DNA from: Alteriqipengyuania lutimaris
Lineage (GTDB): Bacteria; Pseudomonadota; Alphaproteobacteria; Sphingomonadales; Sphingomonadaceae
Direction of reading: 5' to 3'
DNA: 64,000 nucleotides
Assembly (NCBI RefSeq): GCF_003363135.1
Contig: NZ_QRBB01000001.1
Coordinates: 1,958,501 to 2,022,500, forward strand
The notes under the pieces are model-generated. The model had not been told where the DNA came from. It saw nothing but the letters and a program-made list of their open reading frames with translations, and made no database searches. Positions 26,288-35,199 of this stretch are shown in pieces (position 1 is the first letter of the stretch; the number at the start of each line of letters is the position of its first letter). The translations under genes were made by a program, and so were the position numbers.

Positions 26288-27843
26288 TGGGCCGGAAGAA
26301 CAAGCACGATCGCGGCCGGATCGCGGGTTCCTATCCGCATGGCGCGATCATCGACATCGGATCGAACACGGTTCGCCTCGTCATCTATGGCGGACCGCCG
26401 CGCGCGCCCGCCGTGCTGTTCAACGAAAAGGTGACCGCGCGGCTCGGCCGCGACCTCGACAAGAACGGATTGCTGGCGGACGAGGCGGTCGATCTGGCGA
26501 TGGTCGGGCTGGAGCGTTTCGCGCTGATCCTTGCCGATCTCGACGTCGAAAGAGTGGATACCGTGGCGACAGCCGCGGTTCGCGATGCCGAGAACGGGGA
26601 GAACTTTCTCGCGCGTGTCCGCTCACTCGGCCTCGAACCCCGGCTCCTCAGCGGCCTGGACGAAGCCACGGTCAGCGCGGAAGGCGTGCTGGGTGCGTTC
26701 CCGAGGGCGAGCGGCATCGTCGCCGATATTGGTGGCGGCAGCCTGGAACTCGTGCCGGTCGATGGCGGCACGGTGGGCGACGGGTGCAGCTTGCCTGCCG
26801 GCACTTTGCGGCTGCCCAGCCTCGGCGGCGGCGACACGGACAAGCTGCGCGACAAGCTGAAGAAGATGGTGGGCAAGAATGCGCCCGCCATGGTGGAGGG
26901 TGGCGATCTCTACCTCGTCGGCGGGACCTGGCGCGCGATGGCGGGCTTCGCGCGGGCGCAGATCGATTACCCGCTGACCGATCCGCACGGCTTCACGATG
27001 ACGCGCGACGAAGCGGCAGCGCTGGCCAAGACGCTCGCCAAGACCGATGTCGAGACGATCAAAGCCATCCCGCGCGTATCGTCCTCGCGCGCCGACAGCC
27101 TGCCACTGGCAAGCCATCTGCTGCACGTGTTGCTCAAGCATTACGACCCCGAGCGCATCGTCATCTCCGCATGGGGCCTGCGCGAAGGGCTGATGATGCG
27201 GCGGATAGACAGGCACCGGCTTGCGCAGGACCCGCTGCTGGCGGGGACCATGGATTTTGCCGAGAGCCGCGGGGTATCGCCGCTGCAGGCGACGCGTGTG
27301 GCCGGCTGGACGGTCGATACGGTCAGCTCGCGGCGCCCGGGTGCCGAACGGCTGCGCTTCGCGGCGATCCTGCTCGGCATGGCGGCGATGCAGACCGAGC
27401 CGAACCTGCGCGTCGACCAGGGCGTGGACTGGGCGCTGCACAAGCGCTGGATCGCGATTTCGCCGGAGGGGCGCGCAATGCTCGCAGCCGCCATCCAGGC
27501 CAATTCGAACGAGCTCGACCTGCCTGAATCGCTTACCACGCTCGCCTCCGAGGCCGCGCTGGCAGAGGCGATTAGCTGGGGGCTGAGCCTGCGGCTGGCG
27601 CGGCGGCTGGGCGCGGGCTCTGCCCGCTCGCTCGAGGCGACGCGCCTGACGCGCGAGGACGGCGCGCTGGTCCTCACGCTCGCGAAGAGCCATGCCGCAC
27701 TCTACGGCCCGTCCGCCCAGCGCGATCTCGCGCTGCTGGCCGACCATCTGGGGCTGGAGCCGAAGATGAAAGTGAAGGGCGAGAAGAAGCTGCCCGAAAT
27801 GGGCGAGGCCGCGCTCTCGCTCGACCAGCCGATGAAGGGCTAG
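26287..27843 (+). CDS. ppx: Exopolyphosphatase (Ppx/GppA family)
   Basis: A 518-residue phosphatase that releases phosphate from polyphosphate ends, possibly also acting on pppGpp. ASKHA-fold motifs are AIIDIGSNTVRLVIYGG at the N-terminus, ATAAVRDAENGENFLARV, and the second phosphate loop ADIGGGSLELV. The C-terminal half is an HD-like helical extension as in long Ppx proteins. The ATG shares one base with the ppk1 stop (TGATG). Cellular polyphosphate level is probably set by the balance of this gene pair. Confidence 0.93.
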   Translation: MGRKNKHDRGRIAGSYPHGAIIDIGSNTVRLVIYGGPPRAPAVLFNEKVTARLGRDLDKNGLLADEAVDLAMVGLERFALILADLDVERVDTVATAAVRDAENGENFLARVRSLGLEPRLLSGLDEATVSAEGVLGAFPRASGIVADIGGGSLELVPVDGGTVGDGCSLPAGTLRLPSLGGGDTDKLRDKLKKMVGKNAPAMVEGGDLYLVGGTWRAMAGFARAQIDYPLTDPHGFTMTRDEAAALAKTLAKTDVETIKAIPRVSSSRADSLPLASHLLHVLLKHYDPERIVISAWGLREGLMMRRIDRHRLAQDPLLAGTMDFAESRGVSPLQATRVAGWTVDTVSSRRPGAERLRFAAILLGMAAMQTEPNLRVDQGVDWALHKRWIAISPEGRAMLAAAIQANSNELDLPESLTTLASEAALAEAISWGLSLRLARRLGAGSARSLEATRLTREDGALVLTLAKSHAALYGPSAQRDLALLADHLGLEPKMKVKGEKKLPEMGEAALSLDQPMKG

Positions 27844-27853
27844 CGCCGGCAGC

Positions 27854-28618
27854 TCAGCGTCTGTCGCCCGCAAAGGGCGAGAAATCGGTGTCGGTGTCGA
27901 AAATCTCGACGCCTTCCTCGCGCTTGAGCCAGCCCACGGCGAGGTAGGTGAAAGGGGTGAGGGCAGCCTCCCACACGGTCTTGATGAGCCATTGCGAGAT
28001 CACGACCTGCCACAGCAGTTCGGGCGGCCATCCGGCGAGGCCGTAGAAGGCGAGCGGGTAGAAGATCAGGCTGTCGAGGCCCTGGCCCACAATCGTGGAG
28101 CCGATCGTGCGGGTCCACAGCGCCTTGCCCCCGGTCCAGACCTTCATCTTGGCGAGCACGAAGCTGTTGGCGAATTCGCCCGCCCAGAAGGCGATCATCG
28201 AGGCGGCGACGATGCGCCAGGTATTGCCGAAGACCTTTTCGTAGTCCTCCTGCCCGTCCCACCCGTCGGCGGCGGGCAGCGAAACGACGGCCCAGGCCAT
28301 GAAGGCCATGAAGAGAAGCGCGGCAAACCCGGTCCAGATGACGCGCCGTGCGCGGGCGTAGCCATAGACTTCGGTGAGCACGTCGCCGATGATGTAGCTG
28401 ACCGGGAAGAAGAGCACGCCCGCGCCGAAGCTCCATTCGGTGCCACCGGGCAGGGTGACGTAACTCGGCTTGGCCGCGCCGATCAGATTGGACAGCAGCA
28501 AAATCGTGACGAAAGCCGCCATCACGCGGTCGTAATGCTTGAAGCGGGGCGGGCCGGCACCGTCCGCTTCGGGCCTCGCCACCGGCCTCGTTTCGTCCCT
28601 GCGCGTGCTGTCCCCCAT
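27854..28618 (-). CDS. Queuosine precursor transporter (VUT/YhhQ family)
   Basis: A 254-residue inner-membrane protein with about six hydrophobic segments. The family signature is visible as LFFPVSYIIGDVLTEVYGYARARR around residues 75-98, and the amphipathic GEFANSFVLAKMKVWT near residue 145. Members such as YhhQ import queuosine precursors (preQ0/preQ1) for tRNA modification. The N-terminal 25 residues are charged and variable. The gene is convergent with ppx, 10 bp away. Specific substrate is inferred from the family. Confidence 0.88.
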   Translation of the reverse strand: MGDSTRRDETRPVARPEADGAGPPRFKHYDRVMAAFVTILLLSNLIGAAKPSYVTLPGGTEWSFGAGVLFFPVSYIIGDVLTEVYGYARARRVIWTGFAALLFMAFMAWAVVSLPAADGWDGQEDYEKVFGNTWRIVAASMIAFWAGEFANSFVLAKMKVWTGGKALWTRTIGSTIVGQGLDSLIFYPLAFYGLAGWPPELLWQVVISQWLIKTVWEAALTPFTYLAVGWLKREEGVEIFDTDTDFSPFAGDRR

Positions 28619-28675
28619 GGCGTGCGCATAACCCGGTTTTGATCGCGCGCAAAGGTGGCTATGCGGGTGCCGCGC

Positions 28676-28752
28676 GCGCCCTTAGCTCAGCTGGATAGAG
28701 CACGGGACTTCTAATCCTGAGGCCGCAGGTTCGAATCCTGCAGGGCGCGCCA
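28676..28752 (+). tRNA. tRNA-Arg (anticodon TCT)
   Basis: A 77-nt cloverleaf with acceptor GCGCCCT paired to AGGGCGC, discriminator G and encoded CCA. The anticodon stem GGGA/TCCT region holds loop CTTCTAA, giving anticodon TCT, which reads AGA. The T-arm is GCAGG-TTCGAAT-CCTGC. It lies between the divergent transporter and hemerythrin genes; no attachment-site duplication was noticed. Confidence 0.96.
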
Positions 28753-28838
28753 ACATCGTCGGGCGCGATAACCATCAATCGCGGAACCCCACGACATGCA
28801 TCCGGTTGAAGGTGCAAGACCATCAATGGAGACATGCC

Positions 28839-29330
28839 GTGAGCAATGCCCAAGCCATTTTCGACCGTCTCAAGCAGGATCACGACCGCCATCGCGCGCT
28901 GCTCGACCGGCTCCTCGACACACATGGCGACAGCCCCGAGCGCGAGCGGCTGTTCACCGAGCTGACGAAGGAGCTGAAGAGCCACGCGGCGGCCGAAGAG
29001 CAGGCGCTCTATTCGACCATGCTGCGCAAGCCGCCGACCACCGACGAGACGCGCCATTCGGTCGCCGAGCATCACGAGATCGACGAGATGCTCAACGATC
29101 TCGCGGCGACGGACATGAGCGAGGGCGCGTGGCTGCAGAAGTTCAAGACCTTCGACCACGATTATCGCCATCACATCGACGAGGAAGAGGAAGACCACTT
29201 CCCCGACTTCAAGGAATATCTCGACAAGGCTGACGTCGAGCATATGGCCGAGGTGTTCGAACGCCGGAAGAACGAAGAAAAGGCCGCCGCCGAGGTGACG
29301 CCCGAGAAGCAGGAAGACGCAAAGGAATAG
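28839..29330 (+). CDS. Hemerythrin HHE domain protein
   Basis: A 163-residue soluble four-helix protein. Likely di-iron ligands lie in QDHDRHRALLDRLLD, KSHAAAEEQALY, AEHHEIDEMLND and HDYRHHIDEEEEDHFPDF. The GTG at 28839 is used because GGAGA lies 7 nt upstream; a TTG at 28806 is a weaker alternative. The C-terminal tail is Glu/Lys-rich. Such proteins bind oxygen or nitric oxide, or sense or repair under nitrosative stress; which applies is not visible. The phospholipase-D-type gene begins on the last base of its stop codon. Confidence 0.88.
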   Translation: MSNAQAIFDRLKQDHDRHRALLDRLLDTHGDSPERERLFTELTKELKSHAAAEEQALYSTMLRKPPTTDETRHSVAEHHEIDEMLNDLAATDMSEGAWLQKFKTFDHDYRHHIDEEEEDHFPDFKEYLDKADVEHMAEVFERRKNEEKAAAEVTPEKQEDAKE

Positions 29331-30886
29331 TGACAAGCCGAGGGGGTAGAACCGAACTCAAACGGGCCGTCACGGCCGGTGAAGGGGAAGACGCGTCGGT
29401 CGAGCCGGGCGTCTGGCGCTACGCGATTGCGGATCGGATGGCGGTCGTCATCGATGGGGAGGATTACTTCGCCCACGTCCATGACGCGATGTACAATGCC
29501 TCCACCCAGATCGTGCTGATCGGCTGGGATTTCGACACGCGCATATCGCTGCGACGGGGCGAGGAATGGGAGAACGGCGGTGCCGATCGCCCGGCCAAGC
29601 TGGGCGAGTACCTCACCTGGCTGGTCAAGCGCAGCGACACGCTCGATATTCGCATCCTGAAATGGGGCCTGTCGTGGGTCCAGTTCCTCAAGCGCGGGCG
29701 CATGGCCTACGACATTGCGCGGATGTGGATGGTCGACGGGATCAGTTTCCGGTTCGACAGCCGCCATCCCACCGGATGCAGCCACCACCAGAAGATCGCG
29801 GTTTTCGACCGGCAGCTGGCGGTGTGCGGCGGCATCGACCTGACCTACGACCGGTGGGACACGCGCGGCCACCTGGAAGACGACCCGCGCCGGGTGAACT
29901 GGCCGGGCAGCACCCACGGCCCTTGGCATGACATCACCGTGATGATGGAAGGACCGATCGCCGGCGCGCTGTTCGACCTGTGCGATACGCGCTGGCAGGT
30001 GGCGGGCGGCGATCCGCTCGACCGACCCGAGCCGCCCGCGAAGAGCCCGTGGCCCGACGGGCTTGCCGCCACGTTCGAGGATGTCGAGATCGGGCTGGCG
30101 CGAAACCGGGTGGCGCATGGCGAAGTCACCGAGGTGAAGGAGGTCGAAAACCTCTTCATCGAGCATATCGCGCGGGCCCGGCGCTTCATCTATATCGAGA
30201 ACCAGTATTTCACCTCGCGCAAGATCGCCGAGGCGATCGCCGCGAGGCTGAGCGAGCCGAAACCGCCCGAAATCGTCATTGTCCATCCGCGGCATGCCGA
30301 TGGCTGGCTGGAACAGCAGGCGATGGACCACGCGCGCGATCTTGTCGCCGAAGCGGTCGAAGCGGCGGACCGGGGCGAATTTTTCGAAATCTACGTGCCC
30401 TATACGGGTGAAACGCCGATCTACGTCCACGCCAAGCTGATGATCGTCGACGACGAGATCCTGCGGATCGGGTCCTCCAATCTCAACAACCGATCGCTGG
30501 GACTCGACAGCGAATGCGATACGGTGCTCGACGCGACGCGGCGGCACAATTCGGGGCGGGGGCTGGAAGATCGCATCCGCGCCATCCGTGTCTCGCTGCT
30601 GGCGGAGCATTGCGGGGTCGACGAGCCGCAAATGGAGGTCGCGCTGGAAGCCCACGGCACGATGCAGCGCGCAATCTCCGCGCTCGGTTCTACCGGCCGC
30701 CTGACCCTGCGGCCCTACGTGCCGCCGACCAAGAGCGAATTCGAGGAATGGCTCGCGCAATCGGCAATGCTCGATCCCGAAGAGCCCTCGGGTATCTTAA
30801 GGCCATTTGCGCGCGGCGGACTTTTCGGCAAAGGCGGTCGGCTCAGGCGCCTGCGGGATAAGGCCAAAAGGAAATTGTTGCGATGA
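29330..30886 (+). CDS. Phospholipase D family protein with two HKD motifs
   Basis: A 518-residue enzyme with two HxKxxxxD motifs: HQKIAVFD in HHQKIAVFDRQLAVCGGID (about residue 153) and HAKLMIVDD followed by RIGSSNLNNRSLG (about residue 366). This is the layout of cardiolipin synthases and true phospholipases D. There are no N-terminal transmembrane helices of the type bacterial cardiolipin synthases have, so soluble phosphodiesterase or transphosphatidylase activity is more likely. The GTG at 29330 overlaps the preceding stop, and the ATG of folE overlaps its own stop (ATGA). Confidence 0.9.
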   Translation: MTSRGGRTELKRAVTAGEGEDASVEPGVWRYAIADRMAVVIDGEDYFAHVHDAMYNASTQIVLIGWDFDTRISLRRGEEWENGGADRPAKLGEYLTWLVKRSDTLDIRILKWGLSWVQFLKRGRMAYDIARMWMVDGISFRFDSRHPTGCSHHQKIAVFDRQLAVCGGIDLTYDRWDTRGHLEDDPRRVNWPGSTHGPWHDITVMMEGPIAGALFDLCDTRWQVAGGDPLDRPEPPAKSPWPDGLAATFEDVEIGLARNRVAHGEVTEVKEVENLFIEHIARARRFIYIENQYFTSRKIAEAIAARLSEPKPPEIVIVHPRHADGWLEQQAMDHARDLVAEAVEAADRGEFFEIYVPYTGETPIYVHAKLMIVDDEILRIGSSNLNNRSLGLDSECDTVLDATRRHNSGRGLEDRIRAIRVSLLAEHCGVDEPQMEVALEAHGTMQRAISALGSTGRLTLRPYVPPTKSEFEEWLAQSAMLDPEEPSGILRPFARGGLFGKGGRLRRLRDKAKRKLLR

Positions 30887-31491
30887 GTAGTCTGGTCGGT
30901 CCCGACGAGGACCGTGAGAATGGTAAGCCAGCCGTCCCCGAGCACGTGCAGGATGCGATCCGCACCCTGATCGAGTGGACCGGCGACGATCCCGCGCGCG
31001 AGGGGCTGCTTGACACGCCCAAGCGCGTGGCGCGGGCGTGGAAGGAATATTGCCAGGGTTATGGCGAGGACCCCTCGGTCCACCTCAGCCGCGTGTTCGA
31101 GGAAGTGGGCGGCTACGACGATATCGTTCTGCTCAAAGACATTCCCTTCCAGTCGCATTGCGAACATCACATGGCGCCGATCATCGGGGTGGCGCACATC
31201 GCCTATCTGCCGACCGATTTCGTCGTCGGCATTTCGAAACTGGCGCGGGTGCTTCACGGCTATGCACGTCGGCTGCAGGTGCAGGAACGGCTGACGGCCG
31301 AGGTGGCGCGCTGCATCTGGGACAACCTCAAGCCCGAAGGCGTCGCCGTGGTGATCGAGGCGACCCATGCCTGCATGACCGCGCGCGGCGTGCGGACGCC
31401 GGGCGTCACCATGGTGACGAGCCGGATGATGGGCGTGTTTCGCGACGATCCGCGCAGCCGCGAGGAAGTGCTGAGCCTGATGGGGCACTGA
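30883..31491 (+). CDS. folE: GTP cyclohydrolase I
   Basis: A 202-residue enzyme converting GTP to 7,8-dihydroneopterin triphosphate, the first step of folate and of queuosine-precursor synthesis. Zinc and active-site residues appear in FQSHCEHHMAPIIGVAHIAY and in ATHACMTARGVRTPG; the core LARVLHGYARRLQVQERLT is present. The ATG overlaps the phospholipase D stop, so it is the third coupled gene of this operon, an unusual partnership. Length is normal. Confidence 0.97.
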   Translation: MSSLVGPDEDRENGKPAVPEHVQDAIRTLIEWTGDDPAREGLLDTPKRVARAWKEYCQGYGEDPSVHLSRVFEEVGGYDDIVLLKDIPFQSHCEHHMAPIIGVAHIAYLPTDFVVGISKLARVLHGYARRLQVQERLTAEVARCIWDNLKPEGVAVVIEATHACMTARGVRTPGVTMVTSRMMGVFRDDPRSREEVLSLMGH

Positions 31492-31513
31492 GCGCGCGCC
31501 GAAGCCGCGCGCT
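31491..31513. terminator. Hairpin between convergent folE and tetR
   Basis: AGCGCGCG (31491-31498) and CGCGCGCT (31506-31513) form a perfect 8-bp stem with a 7-nt loop, overlapping the end of both stop codons. It could terminate from both sides, but there is no T-tract. Confidence 0.4.
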
Positions 31514-32153
31514 AGCCCTTGGGGCCGATGCCTTCGGCGAGGATCGAATTGGCGATCTGCACGGCCCGGTCGGCCGCGCGCGTCGAACCATCGGCAGCGT
31601 CGTCGTTCTCGTTCCATACGGCATAGCGCAGGCCGAGAAACACGTTCATTCCCATGATCGCCCACGCATGGGCCTCTTCGATATCGTCGCGTAGCTGGTT
31701 CTCGGACGCACCCTCGCGCAGGCGGCCGAGGATGCGTTCGGCCGTCTTTTCATAATGCGTGCGATAGCTTTGCGGGTCGACGAACTCGGCTTCGTCGATG
31801 ATCCGGTAGATTTCCTTGTGTTCGCGCGCGAAGGCCATGAAGGCGGACAGCGCGGCACGCTCCGTCTCGAGGGCGTCGAGGTCGCGCTCTGCCAGGCGTT
31901 CTGACGCCGCGCGGCGCACCCCGTCGCTGAGGTCGCGCACCAGGTCGCGGAAGATCGCCTCCTTGCTCTCGAAATAGGTGTAGAAGCTGCCGAGCGCCAC
32001 GCCGGCGCGCCGGGTGATCGAGGCGATCGATGCTTCGTGGAAACCACGCTCTCCGAATTCGCTGGTCGCTGCATCGAGCAGCTTTCTGCGCGTGCGCCGC
32101 CCCCGCTCGGTGGCGGGCGGGGCAGGGCTGGTTTGGGGTTCGATCTGCGCCAT
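31512..32153 (-). CDS. TetR family transcriptional regulator
   Basis: A 213-residue repressor-type protein. The N-terminal helix-turn-helix reads RKLLDAATSEFGERGFHEASIASITRRAGVALGSFYTYFESK, shown here in parts: RRKLLDAATSEFGERGF, then ASIASITRRAGVALGSFYTY. The C-terminal ligand domain contains a TetR_C-like helix bundle ending in RAVQIANSILAEG. It is transcribed away from the TonB-dependent receptor, whose promoter holds a palindrome, so it is the likely regulator of that gene and possibly itself. The ligand is unknown. Confidence 0.92.
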   Translation of the reverse strand: MAQIEPQTSPAPPATERGRRTRRKLLDAATSEFGERGFHEASIASITRRAGVALGSFYTYFESKEAIFRDLVRDLSDGVRRAASERLAERDLDALETERAALSAFMAFAREHKEIYRIIDEAEFVDPQSYRTHYEKTAERILGRLREGASENQLRDDIEEAHAWAIMGMNVFLGLRYAVWNENDDAADGSTRAADRAVQIANSILAEGIGPKG

Positions 32154-32199
32154 GTCGACCTCAGCCTATGGAAAGAGCGGGCAGGCGACAAGCGAGAAC

Positions 32200-32228
32200 T
32201 TGAAACATGGTTCAGGTTTCAATATGAT
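32200..32228 (+). promoter_or_regulatory. TonB-receptor promoter with embedded palindromic operator
   Basis: TTGAAA (32200-32205) and TATGAT (32223-32228) are 17 nt apart, a good sigma-70 promoter. TTGAAAC (32200-32206) and GTTTCAA (32216-32222) are perfect inverted arms, and TGAAACATGGTTCA (32201-32214) is a nested, nearly perfect palindrome centred on CATG. A dimeric TetR protein bound here would block RNA polymerase. The ATGs at 32224 and 32227 lie in the -10 box, so they cannot be the start codon. Confidence 0.62.
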
Positions 32229-32265
32229 GGCTCGCATAAACAAAACCTTTGGGAAGGGATCTGTG

Positions 32266-34635
32266 ATGCGTAGCTCCAAGAGAGACATGTTCGGCGTGCG
32301 TGCGGGGTTGTTGACCGGAGCCGCGCTGGCCGCGTGTCTCGCAGCACCGGCAGCCGCTCAGGACCAGGCGGACGACAGCCCGCCGGTCGCCGAATCGAGC
32401 GATGGTGACGGCGCCGTGATCACCGTGACGGCGCGCCGGCGCGAGGAGCGGCTCACCGACGTTCCGATCGCGATCACTGCCTTTTCGGGCGAGCAGCTCG
32501 AACAATCGGGCGCGATCGACATCATCGACATTGCCCAGACCACGCCGAGCGTCACGCTCGAGGCGTCGCGCGGCACCAATTCCACGCTCACCGCCTTCAT
32601 CCGCGGGGTCGGTCAGCAGGATCCTGTCGCCGGGTTCGAAGCGGGCGTGGGCATCTATCTCGACGACATCTACCTCAACCGCCCGCAGGGCGCGGTGCTC
32701 GAAATCTACGATGTGGAGCGGATCGAGGTTCTGCGAGGGCCGCAGGGCACACTCTACGGCCGCAACACGATCGGCGGCGCGATCAAGTACGTGACGCGCA
32801 GGCTGGGCGACGAGCCGCGATTGAAGCTGCGCGCGACCTACGGCACCTACGACCAGGCTGATCTGACCGCGAGTTTCGCGATGCCGCTGGGCGATAGCGG
32901 CTTTGCGATCGGCGGCGGCGGCGCGGTCCTGACCCGCTCTGGCTTCGGCGAGAACCTGACCACCGGGCAGGACAACTACAACAAGGATATCCGCGCGATC
33001 CGGGGCACGATCGAATATGATCGCGGGCCCGTGTTCGTGCGCCTGTCGGGCGACTATACCGACGACAACAGCAACACGCGCGGCGGCCATCGCCTGATCC
33101 CGGGGCTGGTGAGCGGCACGCCGCCGCTCGACGATGTCTACGATTCGCGCGGTGCGCTCGTCGATCCGCAGCAGGATGTCGAAGCCTATGGCGGCTCCCT
33201 GTTCGTCGAGGTCGCGGCAGGCGACGCGGTGACGCTGCGGTCGATCACCGGCTACCGCAAGGACGACAGCGCAACGCCGATCGATTTCGACGCGCTTCCC
33301 GCCGTCGATGTCGACGTGCCCGCGTTCTACAACAATGAACAGTTCAGCCAGGAACTCCAAGCGCTGATCGACTTCGACGGCTTCAACGCGCTGCTCGGGG
33401 TCTATTACCTCGATGCCAGCGCCCGCACGGTTTTCGACGTCCGGCTGCCGGGCGGAGTGACGGCCCTCACCTTCGGCGATGTCGGCACCGAAACCTACGC
33501 GGTCTTCGCCGATGCGACCTATGACTTCACCGACCAGCTCAGCCTCTCGGTCGGCGGGCGCTATACCTGGGACGAGCGCGATTCGACGATCAACCGCGCG
33601 GTGTACCTGGGTGGCGGATCGCCGTTCTTCGGCGGCACGGGCACGCTGTTCCTGCAGCAGACCGACTTCCAGGGCACGCGCGATTTCGAACGCTTCACCC
33701 CGCGTGCCTCGATCAGCTTCGAACCGAATGAGGACAATCTGCTCTACGCCAGCTATTCCAAGGGCTTCAAGGGTGGCGGGTTCGACCCGCGCGGCGTGGG
33801 CACGGCGGCACCCGACCTCAACGGCAACGGCGTCGGCGGGGCCGGCGGCGACCAGGAAGACATCTTCAACTTCTTCACCTTCGATCCGGAAACGGTCGAC
33901 GCCTACGAGATCGGTTACAAGGCATCGCTGTTCGACCGGCGCCTCAATGTCGCGCTGGCGGCGTTCCGTTCCGACTATACCGACGTGCAGATCCCCGGTT
34001 CGGTCGGCGCGACGGTGAATGGCCAGCAGACCTTCATCGGCATCACCACCAATGCGGGCGAGGCGCGCATCCAGGGGATCGAGTTCGAAGGCAATGCCAC
34101 GCTGGCGCACGATTTCGCGGGCCCCGGCAGCCGCGTCGGCCTTGCAGGCTCGGCTGGCTATCTCGATGCCGAGTACAAGCAGTTCATCGATTCGCGCGGA
34201 ATCGACGTGGCCGATCGGCGCGCGTTCCAGAACACCCCCGAGTTCACGGCCAGCGGCACGCTGAGCCTGTCGTTGCCGGTGGGCGAAGGCTCTGTCGATG
34301 CGAGTGCGACGGCTGCCTATCGCAGCAGCACGCAGCAGTTCGAACTGCAGAACGCGCTGCTCGATCAGCCGGGCTTCACGCTGTTCGACGCGAACATCGT
34401 CTACCACGCTCCCGGCGACCGCATCACGGTCGGGCTGCATGGGCGCAACCTGTTCGACAAGCGTTACATCGTGTCGGGCTACAACTTCCTCGCGCAGGAT
34501 CCGGACACGGGTGCGTTCATCCCCAACCCTGCGACCAACAGCCCCTACACCTCGACGCTGGGGACCGAAGGCATCCTGACCGCCTATTACGGCAATCCGC
34601 GCCAGGTCTTCGTGACCGTGGGGCTGAGCTTCTAG
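32266..34635 (+). CDS. TonB-dependent outer-membrane receptor
   Basis: A 789-residue receptor with a signal peptide (LLTGAALAACLAAPAAAQ), a TonB-box-like VITVTARRREE, and the plug domain: VPIAITAFSGEQLEQSG, AFIRGVGQQDP and VEVLRGPQGTLYGRN-type sequence (here RIEVLRGPQGTLYGRN). A beta-barrel ending in VFVTVGLSF, with a terminal Phe, follows. Start ATG 32266 is chosen because GGGAAGGG precedes it by 7-8 nt and the upstream ATGs fall in the promoter. The substrate is unknown; sphingomonads use many such receptors for sugars, aromatics, lignin fragments and siderophores. Control by the divergent TetR protein suggests induction by its substrate. Confidence 0.93.
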   Translation: MRSSKRDMFGVRAGLLTGAALAACLAAPAAAQDQADDSPPVAESSDGDGAVITVTARRREERLTDVPIAITAFSGEQLEQSGAIDIIDIAQTTPSVTLEASRGTNSTLTAFIRGVGQQDPVAGFEAGVGIYLDDIYLNRPQGAVLEIYDVERIEVLRGPQGTLYGRNTIGGAIKYVTRRLGDEPRLKLRATYGTYDQADLTASFAMPLGDSGFAIGGGGAVLTRSGFGENLTTGQDNYNKDIRAIRGTIEYDRGPVFVRLSGDYTDDNSNTRGGHRLIPGLVSGTPPLDDVYDSRGALVDPQQDVEAYGGSLFVEVAAGDAVTLRSITGYRKDDSATPIDFDALPAVDVDVPAFYNNEQFSQELQALIDFDGFNALLGVYYLDASARTVFDVRLPGGVTALTFGDVGTETYAVFADATYDFTDQLSLSVGGRYTWDERDSTINRAVYLGGGSPFFGGTGTLFLQQTDFQGTRDFERFTPRASISFEPNEDNLLYASYSKGFKGGGFDPRGVGTAAPDLNGNGVGGAGGDQEDIFNFFTFDPETVDAYEIGYKASLFDRRLNVALAAFRSDYTDVQIPGSVGATVNGQQTFIGITTNAGEARIQGIEFEGNATLAHDFAGPGSRVGLAGSAGYLDAEYKQFIDSRGIDVADRRAFQNTPEFTASGTLSLSLPVGEGSVDASATAAYRSSTQQFELQNALLDQPGFTLFDANIVYHAPGDRITVGLHGRNLFDKRYIVSGYNFLAQDPDTGAFIPNPATNSPYTSTLGTEGILTAYYGNPRQVFVTVGLSF

Positions 34636-34663
34636 GCGACAGCGGGCCTCTTCGTCGGATGCG

Positions 34664-34702
34664 AAAAGGGCGGCCGCTTCATCGAAGCGCGCCGCCCTTT
34701 TT
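34664..34702. terminator. Strong bidirectional intrinsic terminator
   Basis: AAAAGGGCGGC-CGCTTC, loop ATC, GAAGCG-C-GCCGCCCTTTTT: a long stem with one bulged base. An A-run on the left and a T-run on the right mean it can work for both the TonB receptor and the convergent peroxiredoxin gene. Confidence 0.88.
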
Positions 34703-34719
34703 CGTATCCTTGGTAAGAC

Positions 34720-35199
34720 CTAGAGCTGCGTGAGCATGTGCTCCGCGCTCGAGACCGAGAAATCGCCCGGCTTCTCGACATTGAGCTTGCGGACCTGGCC
34801 ATCCTCGACCAGCATCGAATAGCGCTGGCTGCGGCGGCCCATGCCGAAGTTCGACCCATCCATCGTCAGGCCGACCGCTTCGGCAAAATCGCCGTTGCCG
34901 TCTGCAAGCATGGTCACGTCGCCGCTGCCGTCGGCCTTCTGCCAGGCGGCCATCACGAAGGGGTCGTTGACCGAGATACACGCGATCTCGTCCACGCCCT
35001 TGTCCTTCAGTTCCTTCGCCTTCTCCGAAAAGCCCGGGAGATGCTTCGCGGAGCAGGTCGGAGTGAAGGCGCCCGGCACTGCAAACAGCGCAACCTTGCG
35101 TCCGGCGAAAAATTCGCGCGTGTCGAGCTGTTCGGGGCCGCTCTCTCCAACCTTGGAAATCTTTACCTGCGGAAGCGTGTCGCCTTCTGAAATCTTCAT
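34720..35199 (-). CDS. Peroxiredoxin (Prx5-like)
   Basis: A 159-residue thiol peroxidase reducing hydrogen peroxide and alkyl hydroperoxides. The active site is PGAFTPTCSAKHLPGF with the peroxidatic cysteine near residue 49, and a second cysteine lies in EIACISVND near residue 74. The ending DFSVSSAEHMLTQL is typical of the Prx5/redoxin group that uses glutaredoxin or thioredoxin. Start ATG 35199 (MKISEGDTLP) is where family similarity begins. The gene is divergent from ahcY. Confidence 0.92.
   Translation of the reverse strand: MKISEGDTLPQVKISKVGESGPEQLDTREFFAGRKVALFAVPGAFTPTCSAKHLPGFSEKAKELKDKGVDEIACISVNDPFVMAAWQKADGSGDVTMLADGNGDFAEAVGLTMDGSNFGMGRRSQRYSMLVEDGQVRKLNVEKPGDFSVSSAEHMLTQL

Noticed and set aside
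28676..28752. tRNA-Arg as the attachment site of an integrated island
   Set aside because: No integrase and no duplicated tRNA 3' end were seen nearby; flanking genes are ordinary core genes.
32212..34440. A 742-codon minus-strand frame opposite the TonB receptor
   Set aside because: Composition typical of an antisense shadow; the plus-strand receptor has a signal peptide, plug and barrel motifs.
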